Shown piece by piece: positions 51,245-59,317 of a DNA stretch of 64,000 nt; positions within the stretch are counted from its first letter, which is position 1, and the number at the start of each line of letters is the position of its first letter. A model generated the notes under the pieces. That model was given only the letters and a program-made list of their open reading frames with translations. It was not told the origin of the DNA and ran no database searches. The stretch covers positions 1-64,000 of the IMG/VR virus record IMGVR_UViG_3300012928_000003; one strand, given 5' to 3'. This DNA comes from a virus. Made by a program: the position numbers and the translations under genes.

Positions 51245-52780
51245 ATGCCAAACACTATCACAACCAAAAACGATCTATTTACACTTTTCGAGGAAGTCTG
51301 GAAGGAACAGGAAAACAACTTAACAAAGCAGCAGCGCTCCATGCTTTCAGACGATTTCTTTCAAAATACCTTGTTCGAGATTTTCTCAGGAATTGATTAT
51401 GCTTCGATGTACGACCGTGCGGTTCTCCATGAGAACAAGTCTTGGCAAGATCTCATACAAGAACAGGAAGATGAGCCAACAGCTGAAGAGATTCGCTTGG
51501 GGTTGCCCAAGTTAAGAATATCCGAGGATTGGGGCAAGCCAGGTTCGAACGATAGAATGATCATTCAAAGATTTACAGCTTCTATCCCTGGAGACAGTCT
51601 AAAACAGAAACTTGAATTTGTAAACGGAGTTGCTACTGGTAAGGTGCAGATGGCCAGCCTAGGTCAAATATTGGGCTCAATGGTCGTTTTGGAAGTTCTA
51701 TATACTATTCTTGCACAGTTTACAGAATCAGCTGGTGGCTTTATTTTTGAAGGGTTTTTGGCCGGCTTGTTTGGAAAAAACTCGGTTCAAATCACAGATG
51801 TTGGTGAAGACGATGAAGGCGCCACAGGTAAGCCGATTACAGACGTTCAGCTTGGAGATAGAGAGTACTCTTTGAAGTTGTTAGGCCCTGGCACAGCCGT
51901 GAAGGGTTCTTGGAGAAATATGACTGAGCACTTCGCCAGCCACAGGGACCATGTTGTTTATTTAGACGCCCGACGCTCTGGTAGGGGAGCCACTGATAGT
52001 CTTGAGTTCGGAGAATTTGTTATTACTTTGCCAAATTTTATGGAGATATTCTATGAGCCTTTCAAGGGTTTCGTACCACAAGAAGCACCAGTGAAAACAA
52101 AGGAAGAACTCATGAAAACTCTGGAGAAGTACGGAGACTTAGCGTTCGGAGTCCAATTCGCGGGTCCTTTCGGAGGAAGAAGTAAGGGTGGTTTTAGCCT
52201 CAAGGGAGTAAAGAAAGAGAAAGACATGGCTATTTTAATGAGAGCCTTGGAAAAATATCCAGAAGAGGAGATAGACGCGAAAGTAATGTGGTCCAAGGAA
52301 GACTTCACAGCTAGTACGAAAGCAACATATCTTTTCGGTTCTGGTGCTCAATTCAATGCAGTACAAAGAGCCATCAAGTCCGGTGATAAAGGAGCTATCA
52401 TCGCCGCCCTCAGAGAGACTGATGGCTACATCAAGAAGAGGCAGTTTGAGTTTACCAGGAATCAAGCTGAGTCCATTGCAAACTTTGAACATCTGTCTAC
52501 AATACTATTGGGCGAGGATCAGCTTAAGAAAACTTGGGCCATCTATGGAGGTGTATTGAGAAGCACAGTAACTCCGGTTTACACGTCTCTCGCCAGATTT
52601 AACGAACAAGTCTCGAAGTATTTCATGGGTGCAACAGAGGGAGGTGATAGAAAATCTCTCGCTCTTGCGGCCCAGCAAGAACTTGGCACACTCAAAGAAG
52701 CAACTGATGAGGCCATCTCTGCCGTAGAGCAATCAGAGAAGGATGAGTACACACCAGAAAAAGTTGCAGCCGAAGAATAA
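51245..52780 (+). CDS. Large conserved-looking protein of unknown function
   Basis: A 511-residue protein with GAGAGGAG upstream. A hydrophobic stretch (LGSMVVLEVLYTILAQF and GGFIFEGFLAGLFG, residues about 138-175) precedes the region TDVQLGDREYSLKLLGPGTA, VKGSWRNMTEHF and DHVVYLDARR. That strand pattern with conserved Lys/Asp slightly recalls nuclease or head-associated proteins of marine phages, but no active site can be assigned. The C-terminus is helical and acidic. It may be a virion-associated protein. Confidence 0.55.
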   Translation: MPNTITTKNDLFTLFEEVWKEQENNLTKQQRSMLSDDFFQNTLFEIFSGIDYASMYDRAVLHENKSWQDLIQEQEDEPTAEEIRLGLPKLRISEDWGKPGSNDRMIIQRFTASIPGDSLKQKLEFVNGVATGKVQMASLGQILGSMVVLEVLYTILAQFTESAGGFIFEGFLAGLFGKNSVQITDVGEDDEGATGKPITDVQLGDREYSLKLLGPGTAVKGSWRNMTEHFASHRDHVVYLDARRSGRGATDSLEFGEFVITLPNFMEIFYEPFKGFVPQEAPVKTKEELMKTLEKYGDLAFGVQFAGPFGGRSKGGFSLKGVKKEKDMAILMRALEKYPEEEIDAKVMWSKEDFTASTKATYLFGSGAQFNAVQRAIKSGDKGAIIAALRETDGYIKKRQFEFTRNQAESIANFEHLSTILLGEDQLKKTWAIYGGVLRSTVTPVYTSLARFNEQVSKYFMGATEGGDRKSLALAAQQELGTLKEATDEAISAVEQSEKDEYTPEKVAAEE

Positions 52781-52786
52781 AACCCA

Positions 52787-52814
52787 TTGACAAATCTACA
52801 AAACGTGCTATAAT
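52787..52814 (+). promoter_or_regulatory. sigma70-type promoter of the groEL-like gene
   Basis: TTGACA (52787-52792), a 16-bp spacer, TATAAT (52809-52814), 26 bp before ATG 52841. No CIRCE-like inverted repeat was seen. Confidence 0.85.
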
Positions 52815-52840
52815 ATACATATCAATGAAAGCGAGGCACA

Positions 52841-54409
52841 ATGACCACACAACTAAGCCACGGAACCGAACTCCGCAACAAGGTTCTTGACGGCGTAAAC
52901 ACTCTTGCGGATTACGTAGCAACAACACTCGGACCTAAAGGACAGAATGTCCTTATCCACCAGAAGGATAGACGGCCATTTGTAACCAAGGACGGTGTTA
53001 CTGTAGCACAGAACGTCAGCTTTGAAGATCCACATATGAATGCCGGAGCAGAAGTAGTGAAACAAGTATCTGCCATGACTAATGCAGAAGCAGGTGATGG
53101 TACCACTACATCCACTGTCCTAGCGAGAGAAATTCTAGTTCAAGCAAACAAGCACATTGCTTCTGGAACTTCTCCGATTGAAATCAAAAGAGGATTAGAG
53201 CAGTGTCTTAATGAGGCAGTTCAAGTCATAGAAGAAATTGCACAACCAATTTCTTCGGCAGAAGACGTAAAACATATCGCCACAATCTCAGCAAATAACG
53301 ACGAAACTATCGGAACCCTTGTCGCGACAGCAGTAGACAAGGTGGGAAAGAATGGTTCTATTACTATCGAAGAGGCCCGCTCTCTGGAGACGAGCTTGGA
53401 CCTTGTGGAGGGTTTTCGCTTTGACAGCGGGTATGCCGCTACTGCGTTCGTAACAGACGACAGGAGGGGTGTCTGCCGCTATGAGAGCCCAATGTTCCTG
53501 ATTACCGATACAAAGATAGATCAGGTTAACCAAATTTTACCTGCATTAGAGATTGCAGCCCGAGAGAGCAGGCCATTCATTATTGTTGCGGAAGAAGTGG
53601 AAGGTCAAGCTTTGGCTGCACTAATTATGAATACTATGCGGGGATCCATGAAGGTCGCTGCCGTGAAAGCTCCTCGATATGGGGAGGAAAGAAGGGCTAT
53701 AATGAGTGACCTAGCGGTCTCAACAGGTGCTAAATTTTTTCAACAATCACTGGGGCACAACCTTACTGAAGTGTCATTAACTGATTTTGGAAAAGCAGCA
53801 AGTGTGGAGATCACCAAGAACACCACTACGGTTGTTGATGGTGAAGGAGACTATGAAAAAGTTGATGAGACCATTGATCGTATCAAGGTCGATATACAGC
53901 AAACTGAAGATATGCATGTGGCAGCGCGACTCCAAGAGCGTGTTACTCGTCTCTCTTCTGGGGTTGCTATCATCCGTGTTGGCGCTTCTTCTGAAGTAGA
54001 GATGATTGAAAAAAAGCATCGAATTGAAGATGCTTTAGAAGCAGTCAGATCAGCCCAACAAGAAGGAATCGTACCGGGAGGTGGGATGACCCTGCTTCGT
54101 GTATCTAATGCAATCGCACCAAATTTTGCAACTGAGGAACAGTCAGCTGCATTTTCTATCTTTAAGCGAGCACTTGAGGCGCCTTTTAAGATGATGTCAA
54201 CAAATGCCGGACTCCCACCAGAGGTCAGCATACTTAGAGTTAACGATGCAGATGACTGGATGGGAATTAATTTCTCTTGCGGTAAAGTAGAAGATTTGAA
54301 AGTTGCAGGTGTCTTAGACCCTGCAAAGGTGACCCGATGCGCATTAAAGAACGCTGTGTCTGTAGCTGGAACTCTTTTATTAACAAACCATAGTATTGTC
54401 CACCAGTAG
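52841..54409 (+). CDS. groEL: GroEL-like chaperonin
   Basis: A 522-residue protein (E. coli GroEL 548). ATLGPKGQNVLI near the N-terminus, DGVTVAQNV, the ATP-site AGDGTTTSTVLARE, the apical segment PFIIVAEEVEGQALAALIMN, KAPRYGEERRAIMSDLAV and the C-terminal EGIVPGGGMTLLR are all present in family order. The GGM-rich tail is missing and the equatorial end is shorter. It has its own strong promoter. With the GroES-like gene at 38586 it could fold phage proteins such as the capsid subunit. Confidence 0.95.
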   Translation: MTTQLSHGTELRNKVLDGVNTLADYVATTLGPKGQNVLIHQKDRRPFVTKDGVTVAQNVSFEDPHMNAGAEVVKQVSAMTNAEAGDGTTTSTVLAREILVQANKHIASGTSPIEIKRGLEQCLNEAVQVIEEIAQPISSAEDVKHIATISANNDETIGTLVATAVDKVGKNGSITIEEARSLETSLDLVEGFRFDSGYAATAFVTDDRRGVCRYESPMFLITDTKIDQVNQILPALEIAARESRPFIIVAEEVEGQALAALIMNTMRGSMKVAAVKAPRYGEERRAIMSDLAVSTGAKFFQQSLGHNLTEVSLTDFGKAASVEITKNTTTVVDGEGDYEKVDETIDRIKVDIQQTEDMHVAARLQERVTRLSSGVAIIRVGASSEVEMIEKKHRIEDALEAVRSAQQEGIVPGGGMTLLRVSNAIAPNFATEEQSAAFSIFKRALEAPFKMMSTNAGLPPEVSILRVNDADDWMGINFSCGKVEDLKVAGVLDPAKVTRCALKNAVSVAGTLLLTNHSIVHQ

Positions 54410-54411
54410 TA

Positions 54412-54420
54412 ACTATTTAT
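54412..54420 (+). promoter_or_regulatory. ACTATTTAT motif
   Basis: An exact copy, overlapping the gap right after the groEL stop and 21 bp before ATG 54441. Confidence 0.4.
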
Positions 54421-54440
54421 TCTTGCGGAGGGCCAACTTC

Positions 54441-54707
54441 ATGGTAGAGCAAGATTATATGCTAGAAATGCAGTCAAAACTTGATAAAGTTTGCAACGGC
54501 ATTGAAGTCATGAGTGACAAACAAGAGCAAATGTCAGAAGACATTGCAAAAATAAAAGAAGCAGTCTATAATCCAGACCAAGGATTGTATGCTAGAATTA
54601 GAGAGTTAGAAGCCTGGAGAAGAACATCATCCAGAATGATTTGGACACTGTTCACAACCATTATTGGTTTAATTGGAGCTTTTATATTAAAAAACTTAGG
54701 AGTTTAA
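54441..54707 (+). CDS. Holin-like / XhlA-like coiled coil with C-terminal membrane anchor
   Basis: An 88-residue protein from ATG 54441 behind CGGAGGG; an earlier in-frame TTG (54396) lies in the groEL gene. A helical N-terminal half with heptads (MQSKLDKVCNGIEVMSDKQE) is followed by one membrane span near the C-terminus (MIWTLFTTIIGLIGAFIL). This matches the layout of XhlA-type lysis proteins. A true lysis role is uncertain, as the endolysin is 5 kb away. Confidence 0.6.
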   Translation: MVEQDYMLEMQSKLDKVCNGIEVMSDKQEQMSEDIAKIKEAVYNPDQGLYARIRELEAWRRTSSRMIWTLFTTIIGLIGAFILKNLGV

Positions 54708-54995
54708 ATGCTGGTAGAAATTAAAAAGTTGTTAATCGAAAACGAAGGTTATAAAAGAAACATAAGATTGGAAAGGATGTATGTTAATTCTAACAGCATT
54801 GTTTCGATATCTGATTATGACGGCGCTGAAAAATTTTTGTTGAGAGAAAATTCGAAACTTTCAAAGGAAAGCTTTTCCCTTATTAAACTAAATGAGGGCG
54901 GAAAAACACAGGAAATCATTGCCTACGGTTCTGCGGACCAATTATATAGTGCTATAGGTAATTTTCAAACCGGAAAGAGAATTTTAAATGACTGA
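54708..54995 (+). CDS. Small protein, unrecognised
   Basis: A 95-residue protein starting right after the previous stop with TAGGAG as ribosome site. Mixed strand/helix composition (YVNSNSIVSISDYDGAEKFL). No family seen. It overlaps the glutaredoxin gene by 8 bp. Confidence 0.5.
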   Translation: MLVEIKKLLIENEGYKRNIRLERMYVNSNSIVSISDYDGAEKFLLRENSKLSKESFSLIKLNEGGKTQEIIAYGSADQLYSAIGNFQTGKRILND

Positions 54996-55230
54996 CAAAT
55001 TTATTATTATTGGAAGATCAACGTGTCCATTCTGTGTAAAAGCAATAGAATATTGTACAGCCAAGGGGACACAATATGATTTTTTAGATTATGCACATCA
55101 GCCTCACGCTTTGCAAGAATATAAAGATTTTCATAATCACCCGACTGTGCCGATCATTCTTGCGAACAACCTACAGACAGGCCACACCAAAAAGATAGGA
55201 GGATACTCTGACCTTTTGGAGTACCTATAG
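54988..55230 (+). CDS. grx: Glutaredoxin
   Basis: An 80-residue protein with the redox site STCPFCVKA near residue 13, TVPIIL with the cis-Pro and GGYSDLLEYL at the end, all glutaredoxin features. It can reduce disulfides of ribonucleotide reductase; the phage NrdJ with its C-terminal Cys pair is a likely partner. Similar small glutaredoxins occur in T4-like phages. Confidence 0.93.
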   Translation: MTDKFIIIGRSTCPFCVKAIEYCTAKGTQYDFLDYAHQPHALQEYKDFHNHPTVPIILANNLQTGHTKKIGGYSDLLEYL

Positions 55231-55565
55231 TGAAGGGGCAGGAAGTACCAATAAAATTAAGTGTTTTAGAACTTCTTTACAAAGGCCTGGAGCCAATTAG
55301 AGATAGACTAGAGTGCCTACTAAGAGACTATTACTCACAGTTAATAAAACTTTCACAAGCAGAGTTAACAGCTTTGTTGGAATTTCGATCTGCGGCAGCC
55401 ACAGTCCAGTTGTTGGTTGATGACTACCTAGAGCAAGCTGAAGAGTCCAAAGTTGACACTTTGTATTTGCCCGCAAAAGAGTTCGATCTTTTGTTAAATT
55501 TGTCAAAAACAGTTGAAATTAGCGCAAAGATGCCAATAGCAAATTCAGGGATGTGGGTGCACTAA
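55230..55565 (+). CDS. Helical protein, unrecognised
   Basis: A 111-residue protein from GTG 55230 (TAGTG overlap). Almost entirely predicted helix (VLELLYKGLEPIRDRLECLL and AELTALLEFRSAAATVQLLV). No motif. It is between glutaredoxin and a membrane protein, translationally coupled to both. Confidence 0.5.
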   Translation: MKGQEVPIKLSVLELLYKGLEPIRDRLECLLRDYYSQLIKLSQAELTALLEFRSAAATVQLLVDDYLEQAEESKVDTLYLPAKEFDLLLNLSKTVEISAKMPIANSGMWVH

Positions 55566-55900
55566 TGATGTATTTGGGTATATTTTTAGTTTTTGTGGGC
55601 CAAGTTAGCGGCTGGTTTCAACTAAACGCACAATATCTATCAGAATGGTGGAAAGATAAGCCCCTATCGGCAGCAGTTCTACTAGGAGTACCAACATCAG
55701 TTGCTTTTTGGTATGCTTGGAGGATCATTGTAGATCAAACCGGTTCCGCTTGGACAGCCAGGTTTATCGGCTCGTCGGCCGGAATTATAGTATTTCCAAT
55801 TTTAACTTGGTTCTTATTAGGCGAATCCATGTTCACACCTAAAACGATGATATGCCTAGGTTTGGCAATTATTATTATGCTAATTCAACTTTTCTATTGA
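55565..55900 (+). CDS. Small multi-pass membrane protein, DMT/EamA-half-like
   Basis: A 111-residue protein from ATG 55565 (TAATG overlap). Three to four hydrophobic spans, for instance IFLVFVGQVSGWF, AAVLLGVPTSVAFWYAW, AGIIVFPILTWFLLG and MICLGLAIIIMLIQLF. The TWFLLGE...T pattern recalls half-size drug/metabolite transporters. Holin or transporter functions are both possible. Confidence 0.55.
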   Translation: MMYLGIFLVFVGQVSGWFQLNAQYLSEWWKDKPLSAAVLLGVPTSVAFWYAWRIIVDQTGSAWTARFIGSSAGIIVFPILTWFLLGESMFTPKTMICLGLAIIIMLIQLFY

Positions 55901-55924
55901 CAACTAAAACACCGTGCTTACATT
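55897..55924 (+). promoter_or_regulatory. sigma70-type promoter of hsp20
   Basis: TTGACA (55897-55902), a 16-bp spacer, TACATT (55919-55924). It overlaps the last bases of the preceding gene. Confidence 0.7.
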
Positions 55925-55930
55925 ATCTAT

Positions 55931-55996
55931 GTAGCCAAGTTGCCGTAAGGGACTGAGCTACAAAAATGTAACTTGCTTAATAAGGAGGAATATAAA
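55931..55996 (+). promoter_or_regulatory. Structured 5' leader of hsp20, possible RNA thermometer
   Basis: The predicted mRNA begins near 55931. GTAGC (55931-55935) can pair with GCTAC (55957-55961), and CAAGTT (55936-55941) with AACTTG (55970-55975), a crossing (pseudoknot-like) arrangement. TTGCT (55973-55977) lies 5 bases before AGGAG and could mask it, as in ROSE-type thermometers. Not tested. Confidence 0.4.
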
Positions 55997-56431
55997 ATGA
56001 ATGCAATTACTACATACCGACCTGGTCTACTAGGCCATCAAGTTATCAACGAGGTGTTTGATAATTTTTTCAACGATGGGGATCTGTTCTCCAATGTTCT
56101 CAAGCAATCCACAAAAGGCTATCCCGTTGCCGACATTTATCGAGACGACGATGGTTCTACAGTGTTGGAGTTTGCCCTAGCGGGGTTCAAGAAGAAAGAA
56201 CTGTCCGTGGACATTCAGCCTGGGAAGAGAACGATCACTATCACTGGCCAAGTCGACGAGAAGAACCCAAAGAGGCAAAGGATTGCTCGCAGGAACTTTA
56301 CAAGAACATTTGTAAACTATGATGATAATCTTGACTTGGAAGAAGCAGAAGCTCAGTTTGAAAATGGTCTATTGACTGTTAGAGTTCCGCAAAGGCCAGA
56401 GGCCCAACCTTTGACTATTGAAATCAAGTGA
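55997..56431 (+). CDS. Small heat shock protein Hsp20 (alpha-crystallin domain)
   Basis: A 144-residue protein from ATG 55997 behind AAGGAGG. The alpha-crystallin domain is clear: YPVADIYRDDDGSTVLEFAL, AGFKKKELSV, ITITGQVDE and the closing FENGLLTVRVPQ. The C-terminal LTIEIK carries the IxI-like motif that links oligomers. It is a holdase that binds unfolding proteins, and is also found in cyanophages. Bounded by its own promoter and terminator. Confidence 0.94.
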   Translation: MNAITTYRPGLLGHQVINEVFDNFFNDGDLFSNVLKQSTKGYPVADIYRDDDGSTVLEFALAGFKKKELSVDIQPGKRTITITGQVDEKNPKRQRIARRNFTRTFVNYDDNLDLEEAEAQFENGLLTVRVPQRPEAQPLTIEIK

Positions 56432-56436
56432 TTTCT

Positions 56437-56466
56437 GGGGAGCTTTTTAGCTCCCCTTTTCTTTTT
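56437..56466 (+). terminator. Rho-independent terminator after hsp20
   Basis: GGGGAGCT (56437-56444), TTTT loop, AGCTCCCC (56449-56456), then TTTTCTTTTT: a perfect 8-bp stem. Confidence 0.95.
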
Positions 56467-56470
56467 CCCA

Positions 56471-56499
56471 TTGACTATTTATAGTAAAAAGGCTATAAT
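56471..56499 (+). promoter_or_regulatory. sigma70-type promoter giving a leaderless mRNA, overlapping ACTATTTAT
   Basis: TTGACT (56471-56476), a 17-bp spacer, TATAAT (56494-56499). ATG 56506 starts 7 bases after the -10 box, so the transcript would begin at the start codon. The recurring ACTATTTAT (56474-56482) overlaps the -35. Confidence 0.75.
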
Positions 56500-56505
56500 A
56501 CTACT

Positions 56506-58284
56506 ATGAATTTCAACAACACATGGCGAAAGTATATCGCAAAGCCCTCAAAACCAAAGTTGTCTCTTCTTATGGAGCAATATTTGGCTTCCCGGCAACT
56601 TATTCTTGAAGGGAGGCTCTCCATAGCTAAAACTGCTGCACCAAAGGCAGATGAGTCAGGTGCTATCGACGATATGTTAATGTCTCTGAAGTCGGAATTT
56701 GGAGAAAAGGATGCTGGAAAATATCTCCTGTTCGCAGCAATAGCCCTAGAACAAGGATATTCACAAGGCCTGGACCCAACAAAGCGCTTTAAAGAGGTGC
56801 TAGAATTGTTGGTAAAGTTTCACATGAACCAAAATAGAAAAGTAAACAGAGTCTATCAACAGAGGCTCCCACAAAGAGATATAAACAAGTATGACTTTGA
56901 GTCGCTCTCCAAGGCTCTTTACGCTGCCAGCGGCAAGCAGCACGCAGACGAGAACTCAGAGTTCGTGTACAAGGCCAATGGCATCTCAGCTCTGCGCCCG
57001 CTGACCACAAGGGCTGCTTGTTTCTTGGGTGGCGAGCAATGGTGCATCACAAGAACAGAAAAGAAGAACTTCTTCAGCAAATACACAGAGGAAGAAAGCA
57101 AGGCTTTTGTGCTTGTTAGGTTTGATGGTATCCCTGTCGACTCGGTGAATCACGAGATTGTTTTGCAGTTCTCCGGACCTGGCGAGCCTGAGCTTGAGAT
57201 GTGGTGGGACGGTGAGAACGAGAGCCATTCAGATGGTAAGCTTGAAAATGTAATGGCGGAACACCTAGAAGGTATGGGGCCCGATTTCCAGATAGAACTA
57301 CAAGACGATTACTTCGAGACGGCAGGCTCTGGAGGGTCAGACCCAGCACATGATTTATTCTTGGACTTGCACGAAGCTGCATTCGAAGTTGTAAAAATGA
57401 ATCCACCAGAAGATATTCTACCGCGTATAGAGAGGCAGGCAGCAGAAGAGGCAGAAGCATTCAAAGCACAGACTCAGAACGTAGAGCTTTCTTATGAAGT
57501 CAGAAGAGATTTAGCTGATGAGATATCCGTTTTCTTTGCGGCCACCTTACAGCTAGAGTTCTATGACGAAAGATTCGAAGAGTTCCTAAAGGGCAAGGAC
57601 AAGAATTTTTATGCCAAGCTAGGTCAAGACTTAGAAACTTACATGAAGCAAACCGGTATGGCAAATCTACAACTGAAACAGTTCTTTGCACGATATCGAG
57701 CAGGATCCATCATGATATGGCTTGATATATCGGCCACCACGTCGGTCGTTCAAGAAGGTTACAACCTTGAGGGCTTCATATCTTTTCTTTCAGATGCTAA
57801 GGATGCAGAGCAAACTGATGCGCCAGAAATAATAAACGCACTTACACAAATGATTGCAGCCAGAGCAAAGAACGAGGGGGTAGAACCAGTGGATAGTCAA
57901 AACGAGAATACATTTTACAAGGACCTAGAAAAGCAACTCCTTGGAGAAGAAAAAGGCAGAAGTAGGCAGCGCGGCATCTATAAGTTTCACTGCATGATTT
58001 CCTACAGCATCACGGCCGACTCTGAAAGATCAAGAGGCCTTGATGATATACTAGCAGATATGCGCGCTCTTCCAAACGTAACGATAGTTACGGTTGCGAT
58101 CAAGAACCAAAAAATAGCAGAAGGTAGATACATAGCTGGCCTCGCAGTCAAATTTATTCCTTCAACCCCTGGAGACATGAACCAGCCAGAACTTACAAAA
58201 GCAAGAATCGTTAGAGATATCAAAAGATTAACAAACGTATTATCACTCTTTAAACTATCAGCCGGTCTAACAAGGTTAGAGTAA
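56506..58284 (+). CDS. Large protein of unknown function with a WCIT segment
   Basis: A 592-residue protein translated from what looks like a leaderless mRNA. The N-terminus is helical (MEQYLASRQLILEGRLS). Around residues 165-205 the segment AACFLGGEQWCITRTEKKNF followed by FVLVRFDG recalls a Trp-Cys-Thr motif found in several uncharacterised phage proteins. The rest is acidic and helical, with a final beta-type domain (VTIVTVAIKNQKIAEG). No signal peptide. It overlaps the next gene by one base. Its own promoter suggests independent, perhaps early, expression. Confidence 0.55.
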   Translation: MNFNNTWRKYIAKPSKPKLSLLMEQYLASRQLILEGRLSIAKTAAPKADESGAIDDMLMSLKSEFGEKDAGKYLLFAAIALEQGYSQGLDPTKRFKEVLELLVKFHMNQNRKVNRVYQQRLPQRDINKYDFESLSKALYAASGKQHADENSEFVYKANGISALRPLTTRAACFLGGEQWCITRTEKKNFFSKYTEEESKAFVLVRFDGIPVDSVNHEIVLQFSGPGEPELEMWWDGENESHSDGKLENVMAEHLEGMGPDFQIELQDDYFETAGSGGSDPAHDLFLDLHEAAFEVVKMNPPEDILPRIERQAAEEAEAFKAQTQNVELSYEVRRDLADEISVFFAATLQLEFYDERFEEFLKGKDKNFYAKLGQDLETYMKQTGMANLQLKQFFARYRAGSIMIWLDISATTSVVQEGYNLEGFISFLSDAKDAEQTDAPEIINALTQMIAARAKNEGVEPVDSQNENTFYKDLEKQLLGEEKGRSRQRGIYKFHCMISYSITADSERSRGLDDILADMRALPNVTIVTVAIKNQKIAEGRYIAGLAVKFIPSTPGDMNQPELTKARIVRDIKRLTNVLSLFKLSAGLTRLE

Positions 58285-58883
58285 TGCTAAGAACACCGCA
58301 AGAACATAAAAGACAAAATGTCAAGCAACTTTTCAACAAAATATTAAAAGATTCCAAAACAAAACTTAAGCCGATCTCAATCGCAGCATCAGAATCTTTG
58401 AATGATGACTTTACAACTACCGAGTTTTCTTTTGAAGAATCAGGATATCACCAGAGAATAATTTCAAAAGAGTCCAGCGGAAAAGGATTCGTTGATGGTC
58501 TCTTCCACGGTCTTTACTCGAACTACATTGAAGAATATCCTAGTCTTGAAAAAATAAAATTGATAGACATAAAAGTCAACCCAATTATGAAAGCAACAAG
58601 AACTTTGGGGTCAGATGCAAAGGCATCGGTTATTTTCAGTGTAGAGGTCAATGGTCACGGCGTAGCAGAATTCCAACACAAATCAAGGTCTATGATTTAT
58701 TCAGGCTTTGTGTCCGCACTCGAAGCGTTTCAATTTTACATAAATTGCGAACGAACCTTCCACAAAATACAGGTAATCGTAGAAGATGCAAGACTGCGTA
58801 ACAGGGGAGATATAGTGCAGTCTTGCCTGACAGATCTTAGCAAACTTACAGAGGTTAACACTTATGAAAAAAAGAAAGATTGA
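58284..58883 (+). CDS. Stand-alone LeuA regulatory-domain-like protein
   Basis: A 199-residue protein (TAATG overlap). Residues about 70-160 have the pattern of the C-terminal regulatory (dimer) domain of 2-isopropylmalate and citramalate synthases: GLFHGLYSNYIEEYPSLEK, IKLIDIKVNPI, LGSDAKASVIFSVEVNGHG and SGFVSALEAFQFYINC, equal to the family elements VDYRV, GTDA, a VxVxxxxxG strand and the last helix over small domain residues. The catalytic TIM barrel is absent. It could bind leucine-like ligands or interfere with host LeuA; both are inference. The alternative is an unrelated alpha/beta domain. Confidence 0.55.
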   Translation: MLRTPQEHKRQNVKQLFNKILKDSKTKLKPISIAASESLNDDFTTTEFSFEESGYHQRIISKESSGKGFVDGLFHGLYSNYIEEYPSLEKIKLIDIKVNPIMKATRTLGSDAKASVIFSVEVNGHGVAEFQHKSRSMIYSGFVSALEAFQFYINCERTFHKIQVIVEDARLRNRGDIVQSCLTDLSKLTEVNTYEKKKD

Positions 58884-58950
58884 GTGGAGACTTTTGGCGG
58901 CTTCATTGTTTTTTGCAATGACACTGTATATTTTCAAGAATTACATGTAG
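58864..58950 (+). CDS. 28-residue membrane peptide
   Basis: ATG 58864 lies inside the end of the previous gene. The peptide starts MKKRKIEWR and has one hydrophobic span (LLAASLFFAMTLYIF), then KNYM. Too short for family assignment; the positive-inside charge pattern supports a real membrane peptide. No ribosome site is obvious. Confidence 0.45.
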   Translation: MKKRKIEWRLLAASLFFAMTLYIFKNYM

Positions 58951-58993
58951 AGTCTGATACACTGTTTCCTAATTAAAATAGGGGGCAGACAGC

Positions 58994-59317
58994 TTGAGTA
59001 ACAAGGAAGATCTTAGTATTGGTGACTTAGTTACACACGTCCTGTACGGACGCGGCTGGATAGGTGTAATTTTAGATTTTAGAAAGAAAAATACAAAAAC
59101 CAGAGATAAAAGAAAGGCTCAAGCATTAGTACAGATCCAACCCGGAACCGAACACGAAGGTTTTTTTAAGAGGTGTTCTGAACTTGATAGGGTGAATGAT
59201 AACCTAGGATATGTATCAATTCACTGGCTGTTTAAGGTTAAAGAAAAGAATGGAAACACTGGATCTTCACGGAATAAAACATCACCAAGTAGACGAAATA
59301 GTGAGAAGTTATCTTAA
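58994..59317 (+). CDS. Small SH3-like barrel protein
   Basis: A 107-residue protein from TTG 58994 with GGGGG upstream. SIGDLVTHVLYGRGWIGVIL, then RKAQALVQIQPG and VSIHWLF follow the GDLV...GVI...V...W pattern of small SH3/KOW-like phage proteins. The C-terminal tail is low-complexity and overlaps the Smr-like gene. Function unknown. Confidence 0.55.
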   Translation: MSNKEDLSIGDLVTHVLYGRGWIGVILDFRKKNTKTRDKRKAQALVQIQPGTEHEGFFKRCSELDRVNDNLGYVSIHWLFKVKEKNGNTGSSRNKTSPSRRNSEKLS

